Shown here: positions 1 to 10,332 of the stretch, in pieces | Layout: each line of letters opens with the position of its first letter | Position numbering within the stretch: position 1 is the first letter of the stretch | Source of the DNA: Heloderma charlesbogerti | Taxonomy: Eukaryota > Chordata > Lepidosauria > Squamata > Helodermatidae | Assembly: GCA_026122225.1 (NCBI GenBank) | Contig: JANEZZ010000986.1 | Location: 596,001-660,000, forward strand | Direction: 5' to 3' | Length of the DNA: 64,000 nt | The notes under the pieces: model-generated | What the model saw: only the letters and a program-made list of their open reading frames with translations | Database searches by the model: none | Told to the model about the DNA's origin: nothing | Translations under genes and position numbers: made by a program

Positions 1-217
1 AACCTTTGATCCTTTGCATTTCAAGGCAATTGCATTGAACAAGCCTTGATACCCAAGTGAGGCCATGCTATTGGAAATGTGGTTGTGCATTGATTTAATT
101 AAATTCAGCTGGAAACTGTTTTAGTTAATTTGACACTGCTCTCCTGTCACTCAGGGTGATTTGCCCATTGCTTTTTACAGTCACAAGAAGTAGCTGTGTT
201 AGTATGCTGCAGGTGAA
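1..217. other. unassigned left edge
   Basis: AT-rich sequence without a recognisable gene, RNA or repeat. Reading frames are short and show no known domain. Confidence 0.4.
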
Positions 218-585
218 ACCATTTGGCACCCTGGGGGTAGCACCTGGGGGTGGAATGGCCACTTATGAATTTATTTAAAAAAAGGAAAGGCATCACCCAA
301 AAGATGACACTTGCATAACACTTGCATATGCAAATTTATATGTATAGATGCAAATTTAGAAATAATTATTTTAGTTTTAATAGAAGTACAGTGCAACTCA
401 GCATATTGCAGGAGACTGTGACCAGGTGACCTATGTTCAGTCTGTCCATGTGTTAACATTTGATGGGCAACAGTTCTTACAGTTCTTTATCTTTAAACTG
501 GAATTGAACAGGACAGCCTTTCAAATAGAGGATGGTGTTCTGGCAGCCCTTCAAACAGAGGGCTGTTCTTTGTAAAAGAGAACAC
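218..585. repeat. unclassified dispersed repeat, copy 1
   Basis: About 370 bp that reappear in the same orientation at 13119-13508. Shared landmarks in order are a CATCACCCA block, the phrase GCAAATTTAGAAAT, a CCAGGTGACCT block, GATGG(G/A)CAACA and two CTTCAAA(T/C)AGAG blocks near the end. A third, partial copy of the terminal blocks lies at 14752-14845. There is no coding potential and I see no clear terminal repeats, so the class is unknown; an old DNA transposon is possible because copy 2 begins near GAGGTGGCAAACC, a hAT-like phrase. Confidence 0.6.
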
Positions 586-930
586 CTGGGCACCCCACAA
601 GGTAAAGAAACTTTTTTTATTTTTATTGAGAGCTTCATTTCCTCAGGGTCAATCTGTTGGGGGCTGCATGCCAACAGTGGGCAGTGACGAAAGCAGGAGT
701 GGGCAGTGCCAGAGGCCAGAGTACGTGAGGCAACCCCCATTTCTCTCTTTCTGACACCCCTCTCCTCTCTCTCCCCCCTCTTCCTTCCCACCCAGAAGGC
801 TGCTGAAGGATGGACAGATCACACTTGCCAGGGGTTTGAACAGTTTACACTCAGAGGACTTTTGAAATTAGGCTTAGGCCCACATGTAGCCCTACGACTG
901 TAGTCTGCCCACCCCTTCCCTAAATACATT
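586..930. other. unassigned, with pyrimidine-rich tract
   Basis: No gene or repeat recognised. A C/T-rich tract runs from about 738 to 795. Confidence 0.4.
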
Positions 931-953
931 TTTTGTTTGTTTGTTTGTTTGTT
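931..953. repeat. (TTTG)n microsatellite
   Basis: Short run of TTTG units directly next to the L2 3' end that follows; on the minus strand it reads as the simple-repeat tail of that LINE. Confidence 0.8.
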
Positions 954-1700
954 TATTTGTATTATTACATTTCTATACTGCTCATTAGCCAAAGCTCTCT
1001 GGGTGGTTTGCAAGACAAAGTTTAAAACCATAAAGTACAATGACATAGTAAAACATAATATAAAAACCATATGTTTAAAACAGAATAAAAACAAAGCAGT
1101 AACCAAGAAAAAAGGCAGCAGTGGTCCAAAGATCTAAAACTGCACTAACGTAATTTTTAAAACTAAAGGGCTAAAAAGCCTGGGAAAATAAAATGATCTC
1201 CATCACCTGGTGCTCAAAAGACCACAAAGTACCAGGTGAGCCTTTCTGGGGAGGACATTCCACAACTGGGGTGCCACCACTGAAAAGGTCCTCTCCTTAG
1301 TAGCTACCTGCCTCACCTCATTTGGTGAGGGCACCTGGAGGATGATCTAGAGATCTGGGTATATATGGAAGGAGGCAATCCTTCAGGTAACCTGGCCCCA
1401 AACCATTTAGGGCTTTGTAGGTTAATACCAGCACTTTGAATTTGGGCCAGAAATGGACTGGCAGCCAGTGCAGATCATAAAGCACTGGTGCAATATGATC
1501 ATATTGGTGAGTTCCCTTTAACAATCTCTCTGTTCCGTTTTGGACCAGCTGAAGTTTCTAGCCTGTTTTCGAAGGCAGCCCCATATATAATGCACTGCAG
1601 TAATCCAAATGAGAGGTTACCAGGGTGTGGATAACTGTAGCTAGACTATCTCTGTCCATATAGGATTATAGTTGGTATATCAGCCTAAGCTGATAAAAGG
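954..1700 (-). mobile_element. L2-type LINE, 3' region
   Basis: Reverse-complemented 3' part of a squamate L2-like non-LTR retrotransposon. Landmarks are the tail phrase TTCTATACTGCTCATTAGCC, the block around 1393-1470 describing the common L2 phrase (AGGGCTTTGTAGGTTAATACC, then CAGCCAGTGCAG), and TGCACTGCAGTAATCCAAAT at 1590. The same series of landmarks recurs in another copy at 34540-35364. The LINE is cut at 1700 by palindrome element A and resumes at 2538 with its reverse transcriptase region. No intact frame remains. Confidence 0.75.
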
Positions 1701-2537
1701 TTGGGATGTCAGAGAATTCCGCCATGGATCTCGGTGAGGTCGAATGCCAGTGCATTCGGCCCCCCAAAATCCGTGGCGGAATGAAGCCCACCGCCCCCCC
1801 CTGCGAAATGGGCCTGGAACAGACCGCCTACCTGCTGCCATCCACGCTGCATTGCAAATGGCATCTGCGTCTGCGGCCGCCATTCGCTTCTTCCATATAG
1901 CCGAGATAGGCTATGTAAATACTTACGTAGCCTATCACGGCTAACACAGGGACACCATTTCCGTCCCTACGGAAGCCGTGATAGGCTGTGTAAGTATTTA
2001 TGTAGCCTATCACAACAAAAAAAAGGGAACGCAAATGGCACAGCTGCCAGTTGCATTCCTTTTTTTTTTTTGCCGTGATAGCCTACCTAAATATTTACGT
2101 AGGCTATTATGGCAAAAAAAAAAAGAACGCAAATGGTGTAGTGGCCGCCATTTGCGTTCCCCCCTTTTTTTTGCCGTAATAGGCTATGCAAATATTTACG
2201 TAACCTATCATGGCAAAAAAAGGGAATGCAAATGGTGGCCACCGTAGCTGCCGCCATTTGCGTTCGCTGTTTTTTTTTTTGCCGTGATAGGCTACGTAAA
2301 TATTTACGTAGCGTATCATGGCAAAATACAGGGACGCAAATGGCGGTGGCTACAGCAGCCGCCATTTGCGTCCCTGCAGGCTGCCCAGCAGCCGGATGTC
2401 CGGCTGCGGGCAGCCCTGGCCGGCAGCTCCATGGAATCTCCATGGAGTGGGGCCGGCTGGAGAGAATTTTGGGGGGAGGGACTCCCCCCCCACAAATATC
2501 ACCCTTTGAAAAGTTAAGTGACTTTCGTACATCCCTA
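1701..2537 (+). mobile_element. Palindrome-array hAT element, copy A
   Basis: Non-autonomous DNA transposon of 837 bp. It starts TTGGGATGTCAGAGAATTCC (one change from the family start TAGGGATG) and ends TTCGTACATCCCTA. Flanks ATAAAAGG and AAAAAGGG agree at 6 of 8 positions, as expected for an aged hAT 8-bp target duplication. A subterminal palindrome (ATTCCGCCATGGAT against ATCCGTGGCGGAAT) is followed by five P1 palindromes centred near 1921, 1996, 2092, 2192 and 2301, alternating with P2 palindromes with GCAAATGGC arms (about 2143, 2247, 2352). P1-to-P1 spacing is mostly about 100 bp. A A/T homopolymer linker is complementary on the two sides of each P2. It sits inside an L2 LINE. No transposase frame exists, so an autonomous hAT elsewhere is inferred. 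Confidence 0.88.
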
Positions 2538-3413
2538 AAAAAGGGACTGTGTACCACCAACGCCATCTGTGCTGCCAATGACAGTGCTGCATCCAAGAAC
2601 ATCTCCAAATTATGACCCCGACAGGTTGAATATCACTCATCTGGGCAGAAGAACCACCCATGAACAGTACCTCCATCTCATTTGGATTGAGTCTGTTTAT
2701 TGGTTCTCAACCAGTCCATAACCACATCCAGGCACTGATTCAGAACACTGACCGCCTCACCTGGATTTGATGAAAAAGAGAGATAGAGCTGGGTGTCATC
2801 TATTGTTGACACCTCAGTCCATATTTCTAGATAGCCACCCCCAGAAGATTCATGTATATATTGAACAGCATGGGTCTGTGGCACCGCATGGCATAACTGC
2901 CAGGTAACAGAGTAGTAAGCTCTCAGCACCAACTTCTGGAATTGGCCATCTAAGTTGAAATGGAACTCCTGCAATGCAGTACCTCCAACTTCCAGCCCAG
3001 TCCAGAAGGTTACCATAGTCATGTTATCAAAAGCCACTGAAAGGTCAATAGGGTTGTATCCCTTTCCCTCTCTCAGCAAAGGTCATCCAACAGGGCAACA
3101 AAGGCAGTTTTTGTTCCAAAAAAAGGCCTGAAGCGCAACTGAAAGGATAATCAGTTTAATAGATCATCAGTTTAATTCAATGCCTGAAGGTGTCCAGCAA
3201 ACACCCACTCAACACCTTGCACAGGAAGGGAATGTTAGCAACCAGCCTATAGTTGTTATCCTCTTTTGGGTCTATGTTAGGCTTTTTCAGGGGTGGCCTA
3301 ATAACTGCCTCCTTTAAAGTGGCTGGCACTACTCCCTCTCTCAAGACTACCAACTTTGCAAGCAATGTGTGAATAGGTAATACACACAATTTATACTGGA
3401 ATACACTGTATAA
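2538..3413 (-). mobile_element. L2-type LINE, reverse transcriptase remnant
   Basis: Continuation of the L2 copy upstream of palindrome element A. The minus-strand frame at 2678-3079 keeps RT-like phrases: DLSVAFDN (motif A region), GLEVGGTALQ, then IDDTQLYLSF where the family has YADDTQLYLSF. The frame at 3177-3422 keeps LREGVVPATLKEAVIRPPLK and NNYRLVANIPFLCKVL, the fingers region. The GVPQG region is disrupted and frames are broken, so this is a dead copy. A BovB LINE was inserted at 3413/3414, duplicating ACACTGTATAA. Confidence 0.85.
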
Positions 3414-4212
3414 CCCCTTCATGGATCACTGCCTTGTTGTGGCAAAGAGGCTTGCGTAACTCAGTGAAGCCATAACTTAAGCTATGCTGTGCAGGGCCAC
3501 CCAAGATGGACAGGTCATGGTGGAGAGTTCTAACAAAATGTGGTCCACTGGAGAAGGAAATGGCAACCCACTAGTATTCCTGCCAAGAAAACCCCATGGA
3601 ATGTATCACAAGGCTAAAAGATATGACGCCGGAAGATGAGCCCCTCAGGTCGGAAGGTGTCCAATATACTACTGGGGAAGAGCAGAGGGAATTTCCAAGT
3701 AGCACCAGAAAGAGTGAAGCGGCTGGGCCAAAGCCAAAAGGACACTCAGCTGTGGATATGTCTGGTGGTGAAAAGAAAATCTGATGCTGTAAAGAACAAT
3801 ATTGTTTAGGAACCTGGAATGTAAGATCAATGAATCAAGGTAAGCTGGAGGAGGTCAAACATGAGATGGCAAGATGGAACATCGACATCTTGGGAATCAG
3901 CGAACTAAAATGGACAGGCATGGGCGAATTTACTTCAGGTGACCATCATATCTACTACTGTGGGCAAGAATTCCTTAGAAGAAATAGAATAGCACTCATA
4001 GTCAATAAAAGGGTGGGAAAAGCAGTACTGGGGTACAATCTCAGAAACGATAGAATGATCTCAGTACAAATCCAAGGCAAACCATTCAACATCACAGTAA
4101 TTCAAGTCTATGCCCCAACCACTAAGGCCGAAGAAGCTGAAGTTGATCGGTTCTATGAAGACCTACAACACCTTCTAGAACTAACACCAAAAAAAGATGT
4201 CCTTTTCATCAT
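3414..4212 (+). mobile_element. BovB (RTE) LINE, outer copy, 5' part
   Basis: 5' end of a plus-strand BovB. It begins CCCCTTCATGGATCACTGCC, matching the reverse-complemented 5' end of the inner copy at 7427. The frame at 3830-4249 encodes the endonuclease start: MNQGKLEEVKHEMARWNIDI, the SELKWTGMG motif carrying the catalytic Glu, and VYAPTTKAEEAEV. The outer copy is flanked by the 11-bp duplication ACACTGTATAA (3403-3413 and 9776-9786). Its frame is cut at 4212 by a second BovB in the opposite orientation. The sequence 4201-4212 (CCTTTTCATCAT) repeats at 7428-7439 as the inner copy's target duplication. Confidence 0.93.
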
Positions 4213-4217
4213 GTTGT

Positions 4218-4478
4218 TCAGTCGTTCAGTCGTGTCCGACTCTTCGTGACCCCATGGACCATAGCACGCCAGGCCTTCCTGTCCTGCGCTCTCTCCCGGA
4301 GCGTGCTCAAGTTCATATTCATTGCATCCGTGATGCTATCTAGCCATCTCATCCTCTGCCGTCCCCTTCTCCTTTTGCCTTCAGTCTTTCCCAGCATCAG
4401 GGTTTTTTCCAGGGAGTTTTCTCTTCGCATTAGGTGGCCAAAATATTGGAGCTTCAGCTTCATCATCTGTCCTTCCAA
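4218..4478 (-). pseudogene. BovB C-terminal segment, inner copy
   Basis: Minus-strand frame of 86 residues encoding the C-terminal domain of the BovB protein, downstream of the nonsense codon that ends the main RT frame. Recognisable phrases are LKLQYFGHLMRRENSLEKTL, GKRRRGRQRMRWLDSITDAM and AWRAMVHGVTKSRTRLND at the terminus. The same C-terminus appears at 9500-9760 in the outer copy and at 58507-58920 in a truncated copy. It would normally be continuous with the RT frame. Confidence 0.85.
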
Positions 4479-4541
4479 TGAGCACTCAGGGTTGATTTCC
4501 TTTAGGATGGACTGATTGGACCTCCTTGCAGTCCAGGGGAC

Positions 4542-6515
4542 TCATAAGAGTCTTCTCCAGCACCACAGTTCGAAAGCATCAATTCTTCGGCGCTCAGCCT
4601 TCCTTATAGTCCAGCGCTCACAGCCATACATTACTACTGGGAAAACCATAGCTTTGATTAGACAGACCTTTGTCGGCAAGGTGATGTCTCTGCTTCTTAC
4701 TATGCTGTCTAGGTTGGCCATAGCTTTCCTCCCAAGGAGCAAGCGTCTTTTAATTTCATGGCTACAGTCACCATCTGCGGTGATCTTGGAGCCCAAGAAA
4801 GTAAAATCTGTCACTGCTTCCATTTCTTCCCCTTCTATATGCCAGGAAGTGATGGGGCCAGATGCCATGATCTTCGTTTTTTTAATGTTGAGTTTCAAAC
4901 CAGCTTTTGCACTCTCCTCTTTCACCCTCAACAAGAGGCTCTTTAGATCCTCTTCGCTTTCTGCCATTAGGGTGGTATCGTCTGCATATCGGAGGTTGTT
5001 GATAATTCTCCCAGCAATCTTAATTCCGACCTCTGATTCATCCAACCCGGCATTTCTCATGATGTACTCTGCATATAAGTTAAATAAGCAGGGTGACAAT
5101 ATGCAGCCTTGTCGTACTCCTTTCCCAATTTTGAACCAATCGGTTGTTCCATGTCTGGTTCTTACTGTTGCTTCTTGACCCTCGTACAGGTTTCTCAGGA
5201 GACAGGTAAGGTGGTCTGGTACTCCCATCACTTTAAGAATTTGCCACAGTTTGTTGTGATCCACACAATCAAAGGCTTTAGCATAGTCAGTGAAGCAGAA
5301 ATAGATGTTTTTCTGGAATTCTCTTGCTTTCTCCATGATCCAGCGAATGTTGGCGATTTGATCTCTAGTTCCTCTGCCTCTTCGAAACCCAGCTTGTACT
5401 TCCGGTAGTTCTCGGTTCGCATACTGCTGAAGCCTAGCTTGTAGGATTTTGAGCATCACCTTGCTGGCATGTGAAATGAGCGCAATTGTGCGGTAGTTTG
5501 AACACTCTTTGGCGTTGCCCTTCTTTGGAATTGGAATGTAAACTGACCTTTTCCAGTCTTGTGGCCACTGTTGAGTGTTCCAGATTTGTTGACATATTGA
5601 ATGCAGCACTTTAACAGCATCATCTTTTAGGATTTTAAATAGCTTGGCTGGAATACTGTCATCTCCGCTAGCTTTGTTGTTACTAATGCTTCCTAAGGCC
5701 CACTTGACTTCACTCTCGAGGATGTCCGGCTCAAGTTCAGTGACCGCACTATCATGGCTATCAGGGACATTCAGATCTTTCCTGTATAGTTCTTCTGTGT
5801 ATTCTTGCCACCTCTTCTTAATCTCATCTGCTTCTGTTAGGTCCCTGCCTTCTTTGTCCTTTATCATGCCCGTCTTTGCACAAAACGTTCCCTTGAGATC
5901 TCCAATTTTCTTGAAGAGATCTCTAGTCTTTCCCATTCTGTTGTTTTCCTCAATTTCTTTGCATTGTTCATTTAAGAAGGCCTTCTTGTCTCTCCTTGCT
6001 ATTCTCTGGAACTCTGCATTCAGTTGGGTATATCTTCCCCTTTCTCCCTTGCTTTTCGCTTCCCTTCTTTCGTCAGCTACTTGTAAAGCCTCCTCAGACA
6101 GCCACTTTGCTTTCTTGCATTTCTTTTTCTTTGGGATGGATTGAGTTGCTGCCTCCTGAACAATGTTACGGACCTCCGTCCATAGTTCCTCAGGCACTCT
6201 GTCTATCAGGTCTAATCCCTGAAATCTATTCCTCACCTCCACTGTATATTCATCAGGGATATGATTTAGGTCATACCTGAACGGTTTAGTGGTTTTCCCG
6301 ACGTTCTTCAATTTAAGCCGAAATTTTGCAAGAAGCAGCTCATGATCTGAGCCACAGTCAGCTCCAGGTCTTGTTTTTACTGACTGTATGGAGCTTCTCC
6401 ATCTTTGGCTGCAAAGGACATAATCAATCTGATTTCGATATTGACCATCTGGTGATGTCCATGTGTAGAGTCGCCTCTTGTGCTGTTGGAAAAGAGTGTT
6501 TGCTATGATCAGCAT
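4542..6515 (-). pseudogene. BovB reverse transcriptase frame, inner copy
   Basis: Open frame of 657 residues, counted from its first Met; the frame is probably open further upstream. The last endonuclease motif, GSDHELL, lies at residues 56-62. A basic linker follows (KKKKCKKAKW near 130). RT motifs are NYRTIALIS (340-348), QAGFRRGRGTRDQIANI (374-390), DYAKAFDCVDH with the motif A Asp (410-420), GVRQGCILSPCLFNLY (467-481) and LRYADDTTLMAES with the catalytic YADD (508-520). The thumb side ends MYGCERWTIRKAERRRIDAF, then a premature stop. The product would carry out target-primed reverse transcription with the endonuclease, but the endonuclease is out of frame and the C-terminus is cut off. 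I call it a recently inactivated RTE-clade ORF. Confidence 0.93.
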
Positions 6516-6612
6516 GTTCTCTTGGCAAAACTCTATTAGCTTTTGTCCTGCTTCATTTTGTACACCAAGGCCATGCCTGCCTGTTATCCTGGTGATTTCT
6601 TGACTTCCTACT

Positions 6613-7362
6613 TTAGCATTCCAATCCCCTATGATGAAGAGGACATCTTTTTTTTGGTGTTAGTTGTAGAAGGTGTTGTAGGTCTTCATAGAACCGATCA
6701 ACCTCAGCTTCTTCGGCCTCAGTGATTGGGGCATAGACTTGAATTACTGTGATGTTGAATGGTTTGCCTTGGATTCGTACTGAGATCATTCTATCATTTT
6801 TAAGATTGTACCCCAGTACTGCTTTTCCCACCCTTTTGTTGACTATGAGTGCTACTCCATTTCTTCTAAGGGATTCTTGGCCACAATAGTAGATATGATG
6901 GTCACCTGAATTAAATTCGCCCATGCCTGTCCATTTTAGTTCGCTGATTCCCAAGATGTCGATGTTCAATCTTGCCATCTCATGTTTGACCACCTCCAGC
7001 TTACCTTGATTCATTGATCTGACATTCCAGGTTCCTAAACAATATTGTTCTTTACAGCATCGGATTTTCTTTTCACCACCAGACACATCCACAGCTGAGT
7101 GTCCTTTCGGGTTTGGCCCAGCCGCTTCACTCTTTCTGGCGCTACTTGGAAATACCCTCTGCTCTTCCCCAGTAGCATATTGGACACCTTCCGACCTGAG
7201 GGGCTCTTCTTCCGGCGTCATATCTTTTAGCCTTGTGATACTTTCCACGGGGTTTTCTTGGCAAGAATACTGGAGTGGGTTGCCATTTCCTTCTCCAGTG
7301 GACCACATTTTGTCAGAACTCTCTGCCATGACCTGTCCGTCTTGGGTGGCCCTGCACGGCAT
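6613..7362 (-). pseudogene. BovB endonuclease frame, inner copy
   Basis: Frame of 249 residues holding the N-terminal apurinic-like endonuclease of BovB. Visible motifs are TWNVRSMNQGKLE, NIDILGISELKWTGMG with the metal-binding Glu, GDHHIYYCGQ, GKPFNITVIQVYAPITEAEE and FYEDLQHLLQLTPKK. The frame shifts in an A-run just after TPKK and continues as unrelated residues, so the expected GDWNA motif and all RT sequence are in another frame. The endonuclease nicks target DNA to prime reverse transcription. The Met at 7362 is only the first Met of the open frame; the true start may be the internal MNQGKLE position. Confidence 0.88.
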
Positions 7363-7427
7363 AGCTTATGGCTTCACTGAGTTATGCAAGCCCCTTCGCC
7401 ACAACAAGGCAGTGATCCATGAAGGGG

Positions 7428-9775
7428 CCTTTTCATCATAGGGGATTGGAATGCTAATGTAGGAAGTCAAGAACACGCTGATCATAGCAAACACTCTTTT
7501 CCAACAGCACAAGAGGCGACTCTACACATGGACATCACCAGATGGTCAATATCGAAATCAGATTGATTATGTCCTTTGCAGCCAAAGATGGAGAAGCTCT
7601 AGACAGTCAGTAAAAACAAGACCTGGAGCTGACTGTGGCTCAGATCACGATGTAAAATTTCAGCTTAAATTGAAGAACGTAGGGAAAACCACTAAACCAT
7701 TCAGGTATGACCTAAATCATATCCTTTATGAGTATACAGTGGAGGTGAGGAATAGATTTCAGGGATTAGACCTGATAGACAGAGTGCCTGAGGAACTATG
7801 GATGGAGGTCCGTAACATTGTTCAGGAGGCAGCAACTCAATCCATCCCAAAGAAAAAGAAATGCAAGAAAGCAAAGTGGCTGTCTGAGGAGGCTTTACAA
7901 GTAGCTGAGGAAGGAAGGGAAGCGAAAAGCAAGCGAGAAAGGGGAAGATATATCCAATTGAATGCAGAGTTCCAGAGAATAGCAAGGAGAGACAAGAAGG
8001 CCTTCTTAAATGAACAATGCAAAGAAATCGAGGGAAACCATAGAATGGGAAAGACTAGAGATCTTTTCAAGAATATTGGAGATCTCAAGGGAACATTTTG
8101 TGCCAAGTTGGGCATGATAAAGGACAAAGAAGGCAGGGACCTAACAGAAGCAGATGAGATGAAGAAGAGGTGGAAAGAATACACAGAAGAACTACACAGG
8201 AAAGATCTGAATGTCCCTGATAGCCATGATAGTGCGGTCACTGAACTTGAGCCGGACATCCTCGAGAGTGAAGTCAAATGGGCCTTAGGAAGCATTATTA
8301 ACAACAAAGCTAGCGGAGATGACAGTATTCCAGCTGAGCTATTTAAATTCCTAAAAGATGATGCTGTTAAAGTGCTGCACTCAATATGCCAACACATTTG
8401 GAACACTCAACAGTGGCCACAAGACTGGAAAAGGTCAGTTTATATTCCAATTCCAAAGAAGGGCAATGCCAAAGAGTGTTTAAACTATCATACAATTGCG
8501 CTCATTTCACATGCCAGCAAGGTGATGCTCAAAATTCTGCAAGCTAGGCTTCAGCAGTATGTGAACCAAGAACTACTGGAAGTACAAGCTGGGTTTCGAA
8601 GAGGCAGAGGAACTAGAGATCAAATTGCCAGCTTCACTGGATCATGGAGAAAGCAAGAGAATTCCAGAAAAACGTCTATTTCTGCTTCATTGACTATGCT
8701 AAATCTTCGATTGTGTGGATCACAACAAACTGTGGCAAATTCTTAAAGTGATGGGAATACCAGACCACCTTGCCTGTCTCCTGAGAAACGTGTATGAGGG
8801 TCAAGAAGCAACAGTAAAAACCGGACATTGGTTCCAAACTGGGAAAGGAGTATGACAAGGCTGCATATTGTCACCCTGCTTATTTAACTTATATGCAGAG
8901 TACATCATGAGAAACGCCGGGTTGGATGAATCACAGGTCGGAATTAAGATTGCCTGGAGAATTATCAATAACCTCAGATATGCAGATGATACCACCCTAA
9001 TGGCAGAAAGCGAAGAGGATCTCAAAAGCCTCTTGTTGAGGGTGAAAGTGGAGAGTGCAGAAGCTGGTCTGAAACTCAACATTAAAAAAACGAAGATCAT
9101 GGCATCTGGCCCCATCACTTCCTGACATATAGAACGGGAAGAAATGGAAGCTGTGACAGATTATATTTTCTTCGGCTCCAGGATCACCTCAGATGCTTGA
9201 AATTAAAAGACGCTTGCTCCTTGGGAGGAAAGCTATGCAAACGTAGATAGCATAGTAAGAAGCAGAGACATCACCTTGCCGACAAAGGTTCGTATAATTA
9301 ATCAAAGCTATGGTTTTTCCAGTAGTAATGTATGGCTGTGAGAGCTGGACTATAAGGAAGGCTGAGCACCAAAGAATTGATGCGTTTGAACTGTGGTGCT
9401 CAGTTTGAACTGTGGTGCTGGAGAAGACTCTTATGAATCCCCTGGACTGCAAGGAGGTAAAATCAGTCAATCCTAAAGGAAATTGACCCTGAGTGCTCAT
9501 TGGAAGGACAGTTACTGATGCTGAAGTTCAAATATTTTGGCCACCTAATGCAAAGAGAAAACTCCCTGGAAAAGACCCTGATGCTGGGAAAGACTGAAGG
9601 CAAAAGGAAAAGGGGACGGCAGAGGATAAGATGGCTAGATAGCATCACCAATACAATGAATATGAACTTGAGCACACTCCAAGAGGGAGCGGAGGACAGG
9701 AAGGCCTGGCGTGCTATGGTCCATGGGGTCACGAAGAGTCGGACACGACTGAACGACTGAACAACAACAACAACA
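7428..9775 (+). mobile_element. BovB (RTE) LINE, outer copy, 3' part
   Basis: Remainder of the outer plus-strand BovB after the inner insertion. It ends with GACTGAACGACTGA and a (CAA)n tail that runs into the target duplication ACACTGTATAA at 9776-9786. It is older than the inner copy. A stretch of the endonuclease after GGATTGGAATGCTAATG is missing relative to the inner copy, the frame is broken near 8630 and again around 8850, and a segment near 9195 is deleted. An 18-bp local tandem duplication (TTTGAACTGTGGTGCTCAG type) lies at about 9387-9419. Together with the inner copy it forms a long inverted repeat. Confidence 0.92.
7670..8746 (+). pseudogene. BovB RT frame fragment, outer copy
   Basis: Frame of 358 residues, homologous to residues about 70-395 of the inner RT frame. 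It contains the linker (KKKKCKKAKWLSEEALQVAE), the RT fingers (WKRSVYIPIPKKGNAKECLN) and QAGFRRGRGTRDQIA, then shifts frame before motif A. The YADD segment resumes in a different frame at 8868-9125 (LRYADDTTLMAES, LKLNIKKTKIMASGPITS). The C-terminal domain is at 9500-9760. At least two frameshifts and several indels make this copy inactive. Confidence 0.88.
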
Positions 9776-9786
9776 ACACTGTATAA

Positions 9787-10332
9787 TCTGGCTTTTTCAT
9801 TCAAGACATAGTTTGAGCCAGGGTTTATCCAGGATTAACCTCAGAAGCCATTTTCAAAACCAGCTCCCACAAAACTGTTTTTTGCTTGAAATGGCAGACT
9901 GGTACATTTACTCACAAAGAGATTTGTCCTGGGGAAGCCTCCCAGCCTATAGTAAAAAGCATCAGACTGGAATGCATCCTCACAAGCATATCCATATCCA
10001 CCCATAAGGACATTCCTTTGCCTACTATGTACCACTTGACTCTTTCCATTTCTAAGTATGCAAAATGGAGGAAACAAGTCTAGGGGACTTAGGATTGCTC
10101 CCTCCATAATATGTGCAAATACATAAATACATACAGTACATACATAATACAATTTCTTCTGTTGAGCTTTTGAGAAGCAATGAGGAACAAATAAAACAAA
10201 ATGAATTGAAAGAGTAAAAGAGGTGGAATGGTGTGGACACACCCTAATGGTATTTTTTTTAGGGATGCTGCTACTCCTGTGATATTTGTGAAGCATGGGA
10301 AATAATGAGTTGAGTGATAACATACCCTTAAC
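9787..10332. other. unassigned, with one short repeat
   Basis: The sequence after the BovB duplication may be more of the interrupted L2, but no L2 motif is legible. The only recognisable item is a short repeat at 10079-10172. Reading frames here show no known domain. Confidence 0.35.
10079..10172. repeat. short dispersed repeat, copy 1
   Basis: The phrase GGGGACTTAGGATTGCTCCC, a CTCCATAATA block, TACATA/AATAC repeats and TTCTGTTGAGCTTTTG recur at 11254-11340 in the same order and orientation. Class unknown; possibly the 3' end of an old retroelement. Confidence 0.6.

Larger units (their letters stand above)
4213..7427 (-). mobile_element. BovB (RTE) LINE, inner full-length copy
   Basis: Full-length 3215-bp BovB in reverse orientation, inserted into the outer BovB with a perfect 12-bp duplication (CCTTTTCATCAT). 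The 3' end is at the left (4213, complement of the terminal GACTGAACAAC) and the 5' end at 7427. Coding runs from an endonuclease frame (6613-7362) through a long RT frame (4542-6515) to a C-terminal piece (4218-4478). I see only two clear lesions: a frameshift at an A-run (about 6648-6656 on the complement) and a TGA where the other copies' consensus would encode Arg, just after WCWRRLL (near 4542), probably CpG decay. This is the youngest-looking LINE in the window. Confidence 0.95.

Noticed and set aside
1900..2370. Satellite DNA
   Set aside because: The same array occurs at ten separate places, each time bounded by the same element ends and usually by target duplications, so it is a transposon interior rather than a free satellite.
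6613..7362. Host endonuclease gene
   Set aside because: The frame aligns with the outer BovB endonuclease and lies inside a LINE with target duplications.
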